Origin: Flavobacteriales bacterium
GTDB lineage: Bacteria > Bacteroidota > Bacteroidia > Flavobacteriales > BACL11
Direction of reading: 5' to 3'
Assembly (NCBI GenBank): GCA_002712715.1
Contig: PAUF01000007.1
Span: 246,403 to 310,402 of the forward strand
DNA: 64,000 nucleotides
The position numbers and the translations under genes are program-made. This document shows, one piece after another, positions 56,331-64,000 of the stretch (within the stretch, counting starts at the first letter, position 1; each line of letters begins with the position of its first letter). Under the pieces are notes generated by a model. It was not told the DNA's origin, ran no database searches, and was given only the letters and a program-made list of their open reading frames with translations.

Positions 56331-57836
56331 TTACATCCCAAGTTTTGCAAAAAAGTCAGTAAATGCTTTAGCAAATTCTGCTGGCATTTTTGTTACCATT
56401 AATTCAAATGTTAAATTGTCATTCACTCCAATTGCAATTGCAATTGAAACTATTAATCCTATAAGAGCGTATGACATGTCTTTCACGCCTAATTTTATTG
56501 ATTTTAAAATTGAATTGTCTCCGCTTTTCATAAGAGCCATCCCGATTTCTCTTCCAGCTAGCAATCCTATGAATACCCATGTTGTGCTCATTGGCACTTT
56601 AGAATGTAATTTAAAGTAAAAGAGTATTATGCAGTAGATAAAGTCAATTAGTGTCGCGAACCTAACATCAGTAACAATTGATTTTTCTGTAACAATTTTT
56701 TGTATTCTGCCACCTTTGAAATATAACAACAATCCTAAGCCAATAGCGATCACCGTTATAAAACCTAAAAATGATCCCTCACCCATGCTTCTGTTTAAAT
56801 AAACTGCAATGTTAGCGGCGTCTTGAGTAAGCCAAACTGCCCATAAAGTACCAGAAGTTAACCATTGCGTTATGGTCCATCCGAAGTGAGCTTTGCCAAC
56901 AAAATATTTTCTTGTGATTTTTGCTACTAACAAGAAAAAGACAAATCCTAATGCAAAAGCAAGTACATAACCACTCATACTTTTAGCTAAAACTTTTCCC
57001 ACGGCTGCAGGGTTTATAGCGAATGAGGTTAGTAAAATAAATGTGGTTGAAACAGGCATTCTTAGCCTAGTAAGTATTAGTAAGAATATTGGAGCAGCTA
57101 TTTGAAGAAAATGGAAATTCCTTGGGCTTTTTTCATACCCTTTAGCTGAAAGTCTAGCGTGACTAACATCTCCATCAACAATCCCATCAGGATATAACTT
57201 ATATACTAATTCTTGGAAGTTTATTTCTCCTTTATTTTGATTAATGAGATTAGTATAGTAGACAGTTTTATATTCATAATAAGTAGGCTCATTTCCTTCT
57301 GTGAAATCCTTTGTACTTATTTTGTATACATGACATAGTTCATTGTTTGAATTTACAAAAAAACATTTTCCATAGTCTGGGTTTATATATGAATCTTCAT
57401 TTAAGTTATGTGTCCCTGTTCCAACATCATTAATATTCCACTCAATATAATTGTTGTCTTTTGGTGAATGGTTTAAAAGAGTTTTTTCTAGCACATCCTC
57501 ATTGGATGTTTTAGTGAATATGGTAGTTCCTGCTTCATCAACAGTTAGCCAGCTATATGACATAGTAGCGACGAAAATTCCACCAATGAAAATCCATAAA
57601 ACCCACCATTTTTTATCTTGATTCGAAGCGATAAAGGTTCCAAGAGTTTGTATGCTATCGTTTGCTATAGCGGCATAAGCAGCAAATAAAAACCCAACCC
57701 ACATAGCTATTTGAGGATACGGGGTTGCGAACATGGCTACCATAAATGAAGCGCATATGAAGATTAAAAAATTATGTTCTGTTTTAGGAAACCATACTGT
57801 AGCAGGATAGCTAAAAGCTTTGAAAAGTTTTTTCAT
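56331..57836 (-). CDS. pit: Inorganic phosphate transporter, PiT family
   Basis: A 501-residue permease driving phosphate uptake with a cation gradient. PiT signatures: AIANDSIQTLGTFIAS (57-71) and the second-half LTQDAANIAVYLNRS; membrane helices throughout. Residues about 100-245 form a long hydrophilic insert with Cys158 and Cys168, before LQIAAPIFLLILTR. That is longer than I expect for the family. It lies between the porin and the 29-aa membrane peptide, all on the same strand. Confidence 0.92.
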   Translation of the reverse strand: MKKLFKAFSYPATVWFPKTEHNFLIFICASFMVAMFATPYPQIAMWVGFLFAAYAAIANDSIQTLGTFIASNQDKKWWVLWIFIGGIFVATMSYSWLTVDEAGTTIFTKTSNEDVLEKTLLNHSPKDNNYIEWNINDVGTGTHNLNEDSYINPDYGKCFFVNSNNELCHVYKISTKDFTEGNEPTYYEYKTVYYTNLINQNKGEINFQELVYKLYPDGIVDGDVSHARLSAKGYEKSPRNFHFLQIAAPIFLLILTRLRMPVSTTFILLTSFAINPAAVGKVLAKSMSGYVLAFALGFVFFLLVAKITRKYFVGKAHFGWTITQWLTSGTLWAVWLTQDAANIAVYLNRSMGEGSFLGFITVIAIGLGLLLYFKGGRIQKIVTEKSIVTDVRFATLIDFIYCIILFYFKLHSKVPMSTTWVFIGLLAGREIGMALMKSGDNSILKSIKLGVKDMSYALIGLIVSIAIAIGVNDNLTFELMVTKMPAEFAKAFTDFFAKLGM

Positions 57837-57875
57837 AAGTCATTATTTTTACTTGTTGTGTCCTTATCTAATATT

Positions 57876-57965
57876 TTAGATAAATAAAGCTCCGAAGAAT
57901 ACAATAGTCATAATCGCTAAGTATACTATCGGTGATATATCTATTTTTTTTGTTTGATTCTCCAT
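57876..57965 (-). CDS. 29-aa single-helix membrane peptide upstream of pit
   Basis: ATG at 57965 to TAA at 57876-57878 encodes 29 residues: a charged start (MENQTKKID) followed by one membrane helix (about 11-29, PIVYLAIMTIVFFGALFI). It sits 39 nt before pit on the same strand and just behind the Pho-box-like element. Small hydrophobic proteins can be accessory subunits of transporters; that is inference here. Confidence 0.5.
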   Translation of the reverse strand: MENQTKKIDISPIVYLAIMTIVFFGALFI

Positions 57966-58023
57966 ATCTATATTTTATTTTAATGCAAATAAAGTATAAA
58001 TATTTGTTAGGAAAATTAATTGA

Positions 58024-58053
58024 AGGTTAACGTCATGTTAAGGAATTGTTAAG
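58024..58053. promoter_or_regulatory. Pho-box-like element: three direct repeats with 11-bp period
   Basis: Three 8-bp units AGGTTAAC (58024-58031), ATGTTAAG (58035-58042) and TTGTTAAG (58046-58053), spaced by 3 bp. Read on the other strand: CTTAACAA, CTTAACAT, GTTAACCT. The 11-bp period is that of known PhoB boxes, and the reverse-strand units are close to the cyanobacterial-type PyTTAAPyPy(T/A). It lies between pit (plus the small peptide) and phoB. Confidence 0.5.
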
Positions 58054-58068
58054 ACTTTTGAAATTGAC

Positions 58069-58084
58069 TTTCAATTAATTGAAA
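58069..58084. promoter_or_regulatory. Perfect 16-bp palindrome at the phoB promoter
   Basis: TTTCAATTAATTGAAA is its own reverse complement. It overlaps the expected -33 region of phoB (TTG at 58079-58081, 20 nt from the -7 box at 58102), so a bound dimer would affect phoBR transcription. Confidence 0.4.
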
Positions 58085-58101
58085 AATAGCCAATGTTTAT
58101 T

Positions 58102-58109
58102 TAATTTTG
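58102..58109 (+). promoter_or_regulatory. -7 promoter element TAATTTTG for phoB-phoR
   Basis: TAnnTTTG 15 nt upstream of the phoB ATG, with a possible -33 TTG at 58079. Confidence 0.6.
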
Positions 58110-58124
58110 CACAAAAACCTTTAA

Positions 58125-58799
58125 ATGATTTCATCTCCGAAAGTCTTGTTAGTTGATGATGAGGAGGATATTTTAGAATTCCTTTCTTATAATCTATTAA
58201 AATCAGGATATATAGTATATACAGCTTCTAATGGTATAGAAGCATTGAAGATTGCTAAGAAACATGTTCCTAATTTAATTTTATTAGATGTGATGATGCC
58301 TGAAATGGATGGAATGGAGACATGTCAAAAACTCAAAGAAATTTCTATCCTAGACGATACATATATAGTATTTTTAACAGCAAGATCAGAGGAATATTCA
58401 GAGTTGGCAGGATTTAGCGTTGGAGCAGATGATTATATTACTAAACCGATTAAGCCGAAGTTATTGATTAGCAGAATTGAGGCAATTCTTAGAAGAAGTG
58501 GTAGTAGAAAAAAAAATAATGAAATTTCCATTGAAAATATTTATATTAATAAAGATACACACCAACTTAAATTATCAGATCTAGAGATTGTATTGGCAAA
58601 AAAAGAATTTAATTTATTGTACTATTTAATGACAATTCCAGGAAAGGTTTTTACTAGAGAAGAGATAATTTTAAATGTATGGGACGATGCTTTTGTTGGT
58701 GACAGAACTATTGATGTACATATTAGAAAGATTAGAGAAAAAATAGGAGATAATTACATAAAAACCATTAAAGGAGTGGGTTATAAATTTAACATTTAG
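58125..58799 (+). CDS. phoB: OmpR/PhoB-family response regulator
   Basis: A 224-residue regulator: receiver domain (5-120) with acidic pocket Asp11/Asp12, phosphoacceptor Asp55 (LILLDVMMPEMDG) and the conserved lysine in DYITKPIKP; winged-helix DNA-binding domain (about 135-224) with KEFNLLYYL, VWDDAFVGDRTIDVHIRKIREKIG and GVGYKFNI. Next to a kinase and the phosphate transporters, PhoB is the likely identity, though OmpR-family members look alike. Confidence 0.9.
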   Translation: MISSPKVLLVDDEEDILEFLSYNLLKSGYIVYTASNGIEALKIAKKHVPNLILLDVMMPEMDGMETCQKLKEISILDDTYIVFLTARSEEYSELAGFSVGADDYITKPIKPKLLISRIEAILRRSGSRKKNNEISIENIYINKDTHQLKLSDLEIVLAKKEFNLLYYLMTIPGKVFTREEIILNVWDDAFVGDRTIDVHIRKIREKIGDNYIKTIKGVGYKFNI

Positions 58800-58801
58800 T
58801 T

Positions 58802-59806
58802 ATGAAATTAAACAATCCGGTTAGTATATCAATAATCCTTGCTATTGCAATAACTTTATTGTCTGTTATCTCTGCTTATTGTTATATAAATAACATTACT
58901 TCTTTAGCCCTTTCTGTTGTTTTATTTTTATTGATCTCTTTATTTATTTTATTTTTTATAATTAAGCAGTTTATTCATGAGAGAATTCGGATTATTTATA
59001 AAAACATATATAGGTTTAAAGGAACATCTAAATTACAAAATTTAGATATAGATACCGTAGAACAAGAAGCGAAAGAATGGGCGGATCAACAAGAAAAACA
59101 GTTGCAGAAGTTAAAAACTGATGAGAATTATAGAAGAGAATTTATAGGAAATGTTTCGCATGAGTTAAAGACACCAATTTTTAATATTCAGGGATATGTG
59201 CAAACACTGATTGATGGAGGAATTGATGACCCAGAAGTTAATTCAAAATACCTTATGCGTGCAAATAAAAGTGTAGAGAGAATGATTAATATTGTTGAGG
59301 ATTTAGAAGTGATTTCAAAATTAGAAACTGATACTGAGGAGTTGTTATTAGATAAGTTCAATATACTGGTTTTAGTGCAGGAGGCGATAGATCAATTAGA
59401 GATACAAGCTAAAAAAAGAAATATTCATCTAAAAATAGTCAATGAAGCTAATACTAATTTTGTTTTAGGAGACAAACATAAGATACATCAAGTATTTATG
59501 AATTTAATTAGCAACTCTATAAAATATGGGAAAGATGGAGGCTCGACTACTATTCGTTTATTAGATATGGATAATAATATGATGATTGAAGTGGCTGATA
59601 ATGGAATAGGTATAGATGAGAATTCCCTTGATAGGCTTTTTGAAAGGTTTTATAGAGTTGATAAAAATAGATCTAGAGATATTGGAGGTACGGGACTAGG
59701 CTTGGCAATTGTAAAACATATAATTGAAGCCCATCACCAGACAATTAATGTTAGAAGCACAAAAGATGTAGGTTCTACTTTCTCATTTATTCTTGAAAAA
59801 TCTTAA
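58802..59806 (+). CDS. phoR: Sensor histidine kinase, PhoR-like
   Basis: A 334-residue kinase: two N-terminal membrane helices (about 9-28 and 36-58) with a very short loop, so no periplasmic sensor domain; then HisKA with the phosphorylated histidine in VSHELKTPIFNIQGY (His120) and HATPase with DNGIGI and GGTGLGLAIVKHI. PhoR also lacks a large periplasmic domain and reads the state of the Pst/Pit system. There is no PAS domain, so sensing is through the helices or partners. Overlaps the convergent glycosyltransferase gene by 20 nt. Confidence 0.88.
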   Translation: MKLNNPVSISIILAIAITLLSVISAYCYINNITSLALSVVLFLLISLFILFFIIKQFIHERIRIIYKNIYRFKGTSKLQNLDIDTVEQEAKEWADQQEKQLQKLKTDENYRREFIGNVSHELKTPIFNIQGYVQTLIDGGIDDPEVNSKYLMRANKSVERMINIVEDLEVISKLETDTEELLLDKFNILVLVQEAIDQLEIQAKKRNIHLKIVNEANTNFVLGDKHKIHQVFMNLISNSIKYGKDGGSTTIRLLDMDNNMMIEVADNGIGIDENSLDRLFERFYRVDKNRSRDIGGTGLGLAIVKHIIEAHHQTINVRSTKDVGSTFSFILEKS

Positions 59807-60839
59807 AGGTTTCGTTCCAGTTATCCTGTGATTTTTTAAACTTAAATCTTGGAAATTTATTATATTTTTTTAATGCATTTATTAGATTAAAATTTGTTTG
59901 TTCTTCTTTTAAAAATATTTTTTTAGAGTGAAATAAATTAGATAAGTATTCTTGTTCATATTGGCCTGGTGTAGGAATCAGTATAGATCGGGCTTTGAGT
60001 TTGTATAAGTCCATAATTGAACTGTATCCAGATCTTGAAATAACCAGTTTGGAACTTAGAATTATTTGATTAATTTCTTTTGAGTTGGCATTAGATAAAA
60101 TAGTTATATTGTTGATATGATTTTTACTTGTGACTTCGGTCTTCCCCTGAATGATTATAGAGTTTCCTGTATAGGTTTTTAATTGCCGAGTGATTATTTT
60201 TTCTAGAATAGATCTTTGAGGTTCTGGACCAGAAATTATAGCACAAATATCATATTTTTTTCTTTCATTTTTTCTAAATGTAAATCGTGATTGTATGCCG
60301 ATATATTTATATTTTTTTGGTAATAATGTTGGTTTAGACATTTGACCAGCTAAGTTGATTTTTTGATCATCTATAATCCAACACTCATTAAATTTGTTAA
60401 TTAAAATGTAAGATATCTTTTGAATAATTTTTTTAAAAAAAGGAGACATAATCATTACCTGATGCGTAATGAAAACAGTTTTTATTTTTTTTGAGAAAAG
60501 ACCATATCTATTATCAGCAATAACAATATTAATTTGATATTGTTTAATTACTTTTTTTAATAATTTATGTTCTGTATAAATAGAATAAATGATTTTTGGT
60601 ATTTGTAAGAGAATCATAAGTGAAGCAGGTAGATAATCATGATATTTTATGTTCCAATTATTTAATATAATATATTTGAGATTAGGAAATTCATCTTTCA
60701 TAAGATTGAGGCTTCTGCCCTCAGCTGCTATTATTACTTCATAATTTTTATTTATTAAATTATGAATAATAGGAATGCACCTGCTTGCATGACCAAGTCC
60801 CCAGTTTAGAGGTGCTACTAAGATTCTTTGTTTTCTCAT
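59787..60839 (-). CDS. MurG-like glycosyltransferase (GT-B fold)
   Basis: A 350-residue enzyme with an N-terminal NWGLGHASRCIPIIHNLI loop (MurG/GT28-type diphosphate-binding start) and a C-terminal donor site with LSSKLVISRSGYSSIMDLYKLKARSILIPTPGQYEQEYLSN. It resembles proteins that add sugars to lipid or wall precursors. Start at 60839 (MRKQRILVAPL) is preferred over an in-frame codon at 60884 that would overlap trmB. Confidence 0.85.
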   Translation of the reverse strand: MRKQRILVAPLNWGLGHASRCIPIIHNLINKNYEVIIAAEGRSLNLMKDEFPNLKYIILNNWNIKYHDYLPASLMILLQIPKIIYSIYTEHKLLKKVIKQYQINIVIADNRYGLFSKKIKTVFITHQVMIMSPFFKKIIQKISYILINKFNECWIIDDQKINLAGQMSKPTLLPKKYKYIGIQSRFTFRKNERKKYDICAIISGPEPQRSILEKIITRQLKTYTGNSIIIQGKTEVTSKNHINNITILSNANSKEINQIILSSKLVISRSGYSSIMDLYKLKARSILIPTPGQYEQEYLSNLFHSKKIFLKEEQTNFNLINALKKYNKFPRFKFKKSQDNWNETFKIFQE

Positions 60840-60857
60840 CACTATACTAAAATAATT

Positions 60858-60865
60858 TATTTTTG
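60858..60865 (+). promoter_or_regulatory. -7 promoter element TATTTTTG for trmB
   Basis: TAnnTTTG 12 nt upstream of the trmB ATG at 60878. Confidence 0.55.
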
Positions 60866-60877
60866 TAGAAAAATACC

Positions 60878-61543
60878 ATGCCAAAAAACAAATTAAGAAA
60901 ATTTACTGAATTATCTAATTTAGATAATGTAATAGAGGCTTCGGATTATAATTTGCAACAAGATTTAGAGATCAAATCTAGATGGAAATCAGATTTTTTT
61001 AGAAATACAAACCCTATTGTTTTGGAATTGGGTTGTGGTAAGGGGGAGTATTCTGTAGAGCTAGCTAAGAGATATCCACAGAAAAATTTTATTGGCATAG
61101 ATATCAAGGGTAACAGATTATGGAAAGGAGCAACTGTTGCGACAAATCAGCAACTGAATAATATTGGGTTTTTAAGATTAAGTATACAAAACATTAAATT
61201 TTGTTTTACTGAAGGAGAGGTTGATGAAATATGGATAACTTTTCCAGATCCGCAAATCAAAAGAAGAAGATCTTCAAAACGATTGACTCATCCATCCTTT
61301 CTAAATTCATATAAAAACATACTATGTCCAAATGGTTTTATACATTTAAAGACTGATAGTAGATTTTTATATGGGTATACTATAGGAATACTAAATGATA
61401 GTTTTTATAAGATATATGATTCTACTCATGACCTGTATAGCTCTTCTATGGAGCGCAATGATATTGATATTATTACATTTTATGAAAAGAAGTTTCTTGA
61501 TTTGGGATTGCCTATCAATTATATAAAGTTCGGATTTGCTTAA
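60878..61543 (+). CDS. trmB: tRNA (guanine-N7-)-methyltransferase
   Basis: A 221-residue SAM-dependent enzyme making m7G46 in tRNA. SAM-binding VLELGCGKGEYSVELAKRYPQKNFIGIDIKG (about 49-79), IWITFPDPQIKRRRSSKRLTHPSFL motif, and FIHLKTDS. Length is normal. Confidence 0.94.
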   Translation: MPKNKLRKFTELSNLDNVIEASDYNLQQDLEIKSRWKSDFFRNTNPIVLELGCGKGEYSVELAKRYPQKNFIGIDIKGNRLWKGATVATNQQLNNIGFLRLSIQNIKFCFTEGEVDEIWITFPDPQIKRRRSSKRLTHPSFLNSYKNILCPNGFIHLKTDSRFLYGYTIGILNDSFYKIYDSTHDLYSSSMERNDIDIITFYEKKFLDLGLPINYIKFGFA

Positions 61544-61595
61544 AATATTATAGTAAGTATTTAAAATAGTTTATTGTTTAATTTACAGCTTAGTG

Positions 61596-61603
61596 TATCT
61601 TTG
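61596..61603 (+). promoter_or_regulatory. -7 promoter element TATCTTTG for mrp, with -33 TTG
   Basis: TAnnTTTG 31 nt upstream of the mrp ATG, with a TTG at 61574-61576, 19 nt away, the spacing expected for the -33/-7 pair. Confidence 0.65.
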
Positions 61604-61634
61604 TTTATTATATCAATTTATGTAGACTATATTT

Positions 61635-62747
61635 ATGAAAAATGTTGATGTTAAATTTTTAAAATCAATCTTACAATCCGCTTATTTGCCTGATTCTAAT
61701 AAATCTATTTATGATAGTGGTAGTGTTGTAAATATTGATATTAAGGAAAAGGATATTTTATTAGATATCTCAATAAATAATCCAACACATCATTATAAAA
61801 ACAAGCTTGAAGAAGTCATAAGAAATTCTTTTAAAGATATTGTAGAATATAAATTGCAAATTAATTTTCTTTTGAAAGAAAACAAAAATAGTGATACAAA
61901 ATTAGAAAGTGTTTCAAAGGTTAAGAACATAATTGCAGTATGTTCAGGTAAGGGTGGAGTAGGGAAATCTACAATAACAGCTAATCTTGCTGTAGCTCTT
62001 AGCAAATTGGGAAATAAAGTTGGTATTATAGACGCAGATATTTATGGTCCTTCTATGCATATAATGTTTGGTATAGAGGATAAGTTGCCTCATAAAATCA
62101 ATGTAGATGGAAGATCATATATGCAGCCTGTAGAAAGTCATGATATTAGTATACTTTCAATAGGATTTTTTGCTAAGAAAAATGAGGCTATGGTTTGGAG
62201 GGGGCCAATGGCTTCGAAGGCTCTTTCTCAAATGATTGTTGATGCTTACTGGGGAGAACTTGATTATTTATTAATTGACTTGCCTCCAGGAACTGGCGAT
62301 ATACATTTATCTTTGGTGCAGGCGGTTCCAGTAACAGGTGCTATTGTAGTAAGTACGCCTCAACCAATAGCATTAGCAGATGCTCGAAAAGCGGTTGGCA
62401 TGTTTAAGATGGATAGCATTAATGTTCCTATCATAGGGATTGTTGAAAATATGTCCTTTTTTGTTTCAGGAGATGATACAAAACATTATATCTTTGGAAA
62501 GGAAGGAGCGAAAGATCTTGCGAATGAGCTATCTCTAGATTTTCTGTCTTCTATTCCATTAGTAGAATATATTCGGGAGTGTGCTGATAACGGCCAGCCA
62601 GCGGTGAATAATAATGAATTAAAAATTGCAGAAATTTTTGAACAATTTGCTAAAAAAGTAATAAATAAGGTTGATATTCGTAATGATGAATATTTAAAGA
62701 CAGAAACTGTAAAGATAACTCACTCTGATGGGTGCTCAAATAAATAA
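61635..62747 (+). CDS. Mrp/NBP35-family Fe-S carrier ATPase
   Basis: A 370-residue P-loop ATPase: N-terminal MIP18/DUF59-like domain (1-90), deviant Walker A CSGKGGVGKSTITANLAVAL (103-122), DADIYGPSMHIM, MVWRGPMASKALSQM and LLIDLPPGTGDIHLSLVQ. The CxxC that binds a bridging cluster in ApbC/NBP35 is replaced near FFVSGDDTKHYIFGKEGAKDLA; Bacteroidota Mrp proteins often show this. Next to a NifU-like gene 5 nt downstream, supporting a Fe-S role. Confidence 0.92.
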   Translation: MKNVDVKFLKSILQSAYLPDSNKSIYDSGSVVNIDIKEKDILLDISINNPTHHYKNKLEEVIRNSFKDIVEYKLQINFLLKENKNSDTKLESVSKVKNIIAVCSGKGGVGKSTITANLAVALSKLGNKVGIIDADIYGPSMHIMFGIEDKLPHKINVDGRSYMQPVESHDISILSIGFFAKKNEAMVWRGPMASKALSQMIVDAYWGELDYLLIDLPPGTGDIHLSLVQAVPVTGAIVVSTPQPIALADARKAVGMFKMDSINVPIIGIVENMSFFVSGDDTKHYIFGKEGAKDLANELSLDFLSSIPLVEYIRECADNGQPAVNNNELKIAEIFEQFAKKVINKVDIRNDEYLKTETVKITHSDGCSNK

Positions 62748-62752
62748 TTGAT

Positions 62753-63013
62753 ATGAAAAATAATGAAAACACAAAATTGTCTAACTTAGTTGAGGCAGCT
62801 TTAGATAAAGTTAGGCCTTATTTAAATGCAGATGGTGGAGATATTAAATTACTTGAGATCACAAATGATCTAACTGTTAAAATTTCATTCACCGGAGCTT
62901 GTGTTGAATGTGATGCTAGTATGTTAACTTTAAAGAATGGAGTTGAAACAACTATTAAAAATGCATTGCCAAATGTGAAAGAGGTTGTAGATGTAACTAA
63001 AAGAGATAGTTGA
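62753..63013 (+). CDS. NifU C-terminal-domain protein
   Basis: An 86-residue single-domain NifU-like protein: KVRPYLNADGGDIKLLEI and the cluster-binding TGACVECDASMLTLKNGVE (CxxC). It can hold a cluster between two subunits. Co-transcribed with mrp; the pabB-like gene starts 4 nt after it. Confidence 0.93.
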   Translation: MKNNENTKLSNLVEAALDKVRPYLNADGGDIKLLEITNDLTVKISFTGACVECDASMLTLKNGVETTIKNALPNVKEVVDVTKRDS

Positions 63014-63017
63014 TTTA

Positions 63018-64000
63018 TTGAGATCAGTCTATAAATACAATATAAACATAACTCAGTCTAAGTTGTTGTTTTTTTCGAAGAGATTTAAATATTCTTCTAT
63101 TCTTCTATCAAACACTTCGATAAACGATAAATATAAATCATTTGATATAATTGCTGCTTTTGGAGCTTATAAAGTATTGAAATCTTCAAAGAACTCGTTT
63201 AATAGATTACGTAAATTTCATGCATCTAGCAAAGATTGGTTATTTGGATTTTTGTCATATGAATTGAAAAATGAGATTTTTAATATCAAATCATCAAAAA
63301 AACCACAGTACGAAATTCCACATATCTTATTTTATGTCCCTAAAACTATTATGATGTTGCGCAAAGTAACGTTAGAAATTCATTCATTTCTTTCCAAAGA
63401 AAAGGTCGATAAAATGCTTAATGATATAAATAACATTAATAAAGTTTTTGTAAAGAATAGTTCTGTAAAAATGAAGGCAAGAGAAAGTAGAAAAGAATAC
63501 TTAAAAAAAATCAATTTAATTAAAAATCATATTCAAAATGGCGATATATATGAGATGAACTATTGCCAAGAATTTTTCAATGAAAAAGCTAGCGCAGATC
63601 CTATTAGTTTATTTAGTCAACTTAATTGTTTTTCAAACTCTCCTTTTGCTGTATATTTTAATTTCAACAATATTTTTTTACTTAGTGCTAGTCCAGAAAG
63701 ATTTATAAAGAAACAAGGAGAAAAAATAATTTCACAACCAATTAAAGGCACTAGAAAAAGGAGCGAAGATGAAGAAAAAGATTTAATGCTAGTAAATGAA
63801 TTAAGAAATAGTAAAAAGGATATGTCAGAGAATGTAATGATTACTGATCTTGTAAGGAATGATTTGTCTAGAACATCTGAAAAAGCCTCTGTTAATGTAA
63901 AGGATTTATTTGGAATTTACACATTTAACCAAGTACATCATATGATTTCTACCATTACCTCGAAATTGTCTAAAAGTTATGATTTCGTAGATGTTTTAGA
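63018..64000 (+). CDS. pabB: Aminodeoxychorismate synthase component I / chorismate-binding protein, 5' part
   Basis: The frame is open from 63018 to the window end (327 codons). It carries the chorismate-binding core of the anthranilate/PABA synthase family: KINLIKNHIQNGDIYEMNYCQEF (about 158-180), LLSASPERFIKK, QPIKGTRKR and NVMITDLVRNDLSRT, then FNQVHHMISTITS. Start is probably the TTG at 63018: an in-frame TAA lies a few codons upstream and no ATG is available near. Compared with full-length TrpE it has the PabB layout. The C-terminal end is outside the window. Confidence 0.85.
   Translation, partial: MRSVYKYNINITQSKLLFFSKRFKYSSILLSNTSINDKYKSFDIIAAFGAYKVLKSSKNSFNRLRKFHASSKDWLFGFLSYELKNEIFNIKSSKKPQYEIPHILFYVPKTIMMLRKVTLEIHSFLSKEKVDKMLNDINNINKVFVKNSSVKMKARESRKEYLKKINLIKNHIQNGDIYEMNYCQEFFNEKASADPISLFSQLNCFSNSPFAVYFNFNNIFLLSASPERFIKKQGEKIISQPIKGTRKRSEDEEKDLMLVNELRNSKKDMSENVMITDLVRNDLSRTSEKASVNVKDLFGIYTFNQVHHMISTITSKLSKSYDFVDVL

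Overview
The window looks like a compact, low-G+C chromosome segment from a free-living member of the Bacteroidota, most likely a Flavobacteriia-type marine bacterium. Evidence for this: the Bacteroidota sigma factor -7 element TAnnTTTG occurs at 25 places just upstream of gene starts; Shine-Dalgarno sequences are largely missing; and several families are typical of the phylum (prokaryotic HU-CCDC81/SPOR protein, DUF6089 barrel, ExbB-x-ExbD-ExbD operon, paired Skp proteins behind BamA, Mrp without CxxC). kdsB, two LPS-type glycosyltransferases, BamA and a TonB-dependent receptor show a Gram-negative, LPS-bearing envelope. I saw no insertion sequence, prophage, CRISPR array or rRNA; the only RNA gene is a tRNA-Ser(GGA). 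The whole window looks like core chromosome with small gaps and many overlapping genes.

Layout. 1-7.8 kb: 3' portion of an amidohydrolase gene, two small membrane proteins, hflX, an MsbA-like ABC exporter interrupted by one in-frame TGA, rbfA, a LolC/E-type permease, dusB and a CPBP protease. 7.8-11.4 kb: an energy-transduction operon (ExbB with a long acidic repeat region, a membrane protein with an internal duplication, two ExbD). 11.4-17.1 kb: superoxide dismutase, a sulfotransferase, and a tyrosine/homogentisate catabolic cluster (flavin reductase-like, FAH family, hmgA, hppD). 17.1-18.7 kb: peroxiredoxin, a lipoprotein that is only the periplasmic P1 domain of SecD, and tRNA-Ser. 18.7-25.1 kb: tatD, glycosyltransferase 9, thioesterase, HU/SPOR protein, kdsB, TonB-dependent receptor. 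25.2-31.9 kb: gdhA, kbl-like gene, then translation genes rplM-rpsI-rpsB-tsf and pyrH-frr, with a strong hairpin in front of rpsB. 31.9-40.4 kb: RND-type exporter, rfbA, polyprenyl synthase, sucA-sucB.

40.4-43.3 kb holds electron-transfer and Fe-S genes (2Fe-2S ferredoxin, NADPH reductase, 4Fe-4S ferredoxin, Nfu scaffold) and a gamma carbonic anhydrase-like protein. 43.3-50.9 kb is an envelope-biogenesis block (murI, skp, skp, bamA, uppS, DUF6089) followed by NAD kinase and a CBS protein. 50.9-55.3 kb has pdxJ, an alpha/beta hydrolase, a tightly overlapping trio (LuxE-like, GNAT, PqqB-like hydrolase) and a DUF4399 lipoprotein. 55.3-59.8 kb is a phosphate module: porin, PiT transporter, a 29-aa membrane peptide and a PhoB/PhoR pair, with an 11-bp-periodic Pho-box-like element in the divergent promoter region. 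59.8-64 kb: glycosyltransferase, trmB, mrp, nifU-like and the start of a pabB-type gene.

Best leads: the stand-alone SecD P1 lipoprotein, the Pho-box-like element with its small peptide, the rpsB leader hairpin, the interrupted ABC exporter, the ExbB repeat region, and a set of promoters whose -7 box lies only 4-7 nt from the ATG, which suggests leaderless mRNAs. Convergent genes mostly overlap or abut, and only one convergent junction has an obvious terminator.
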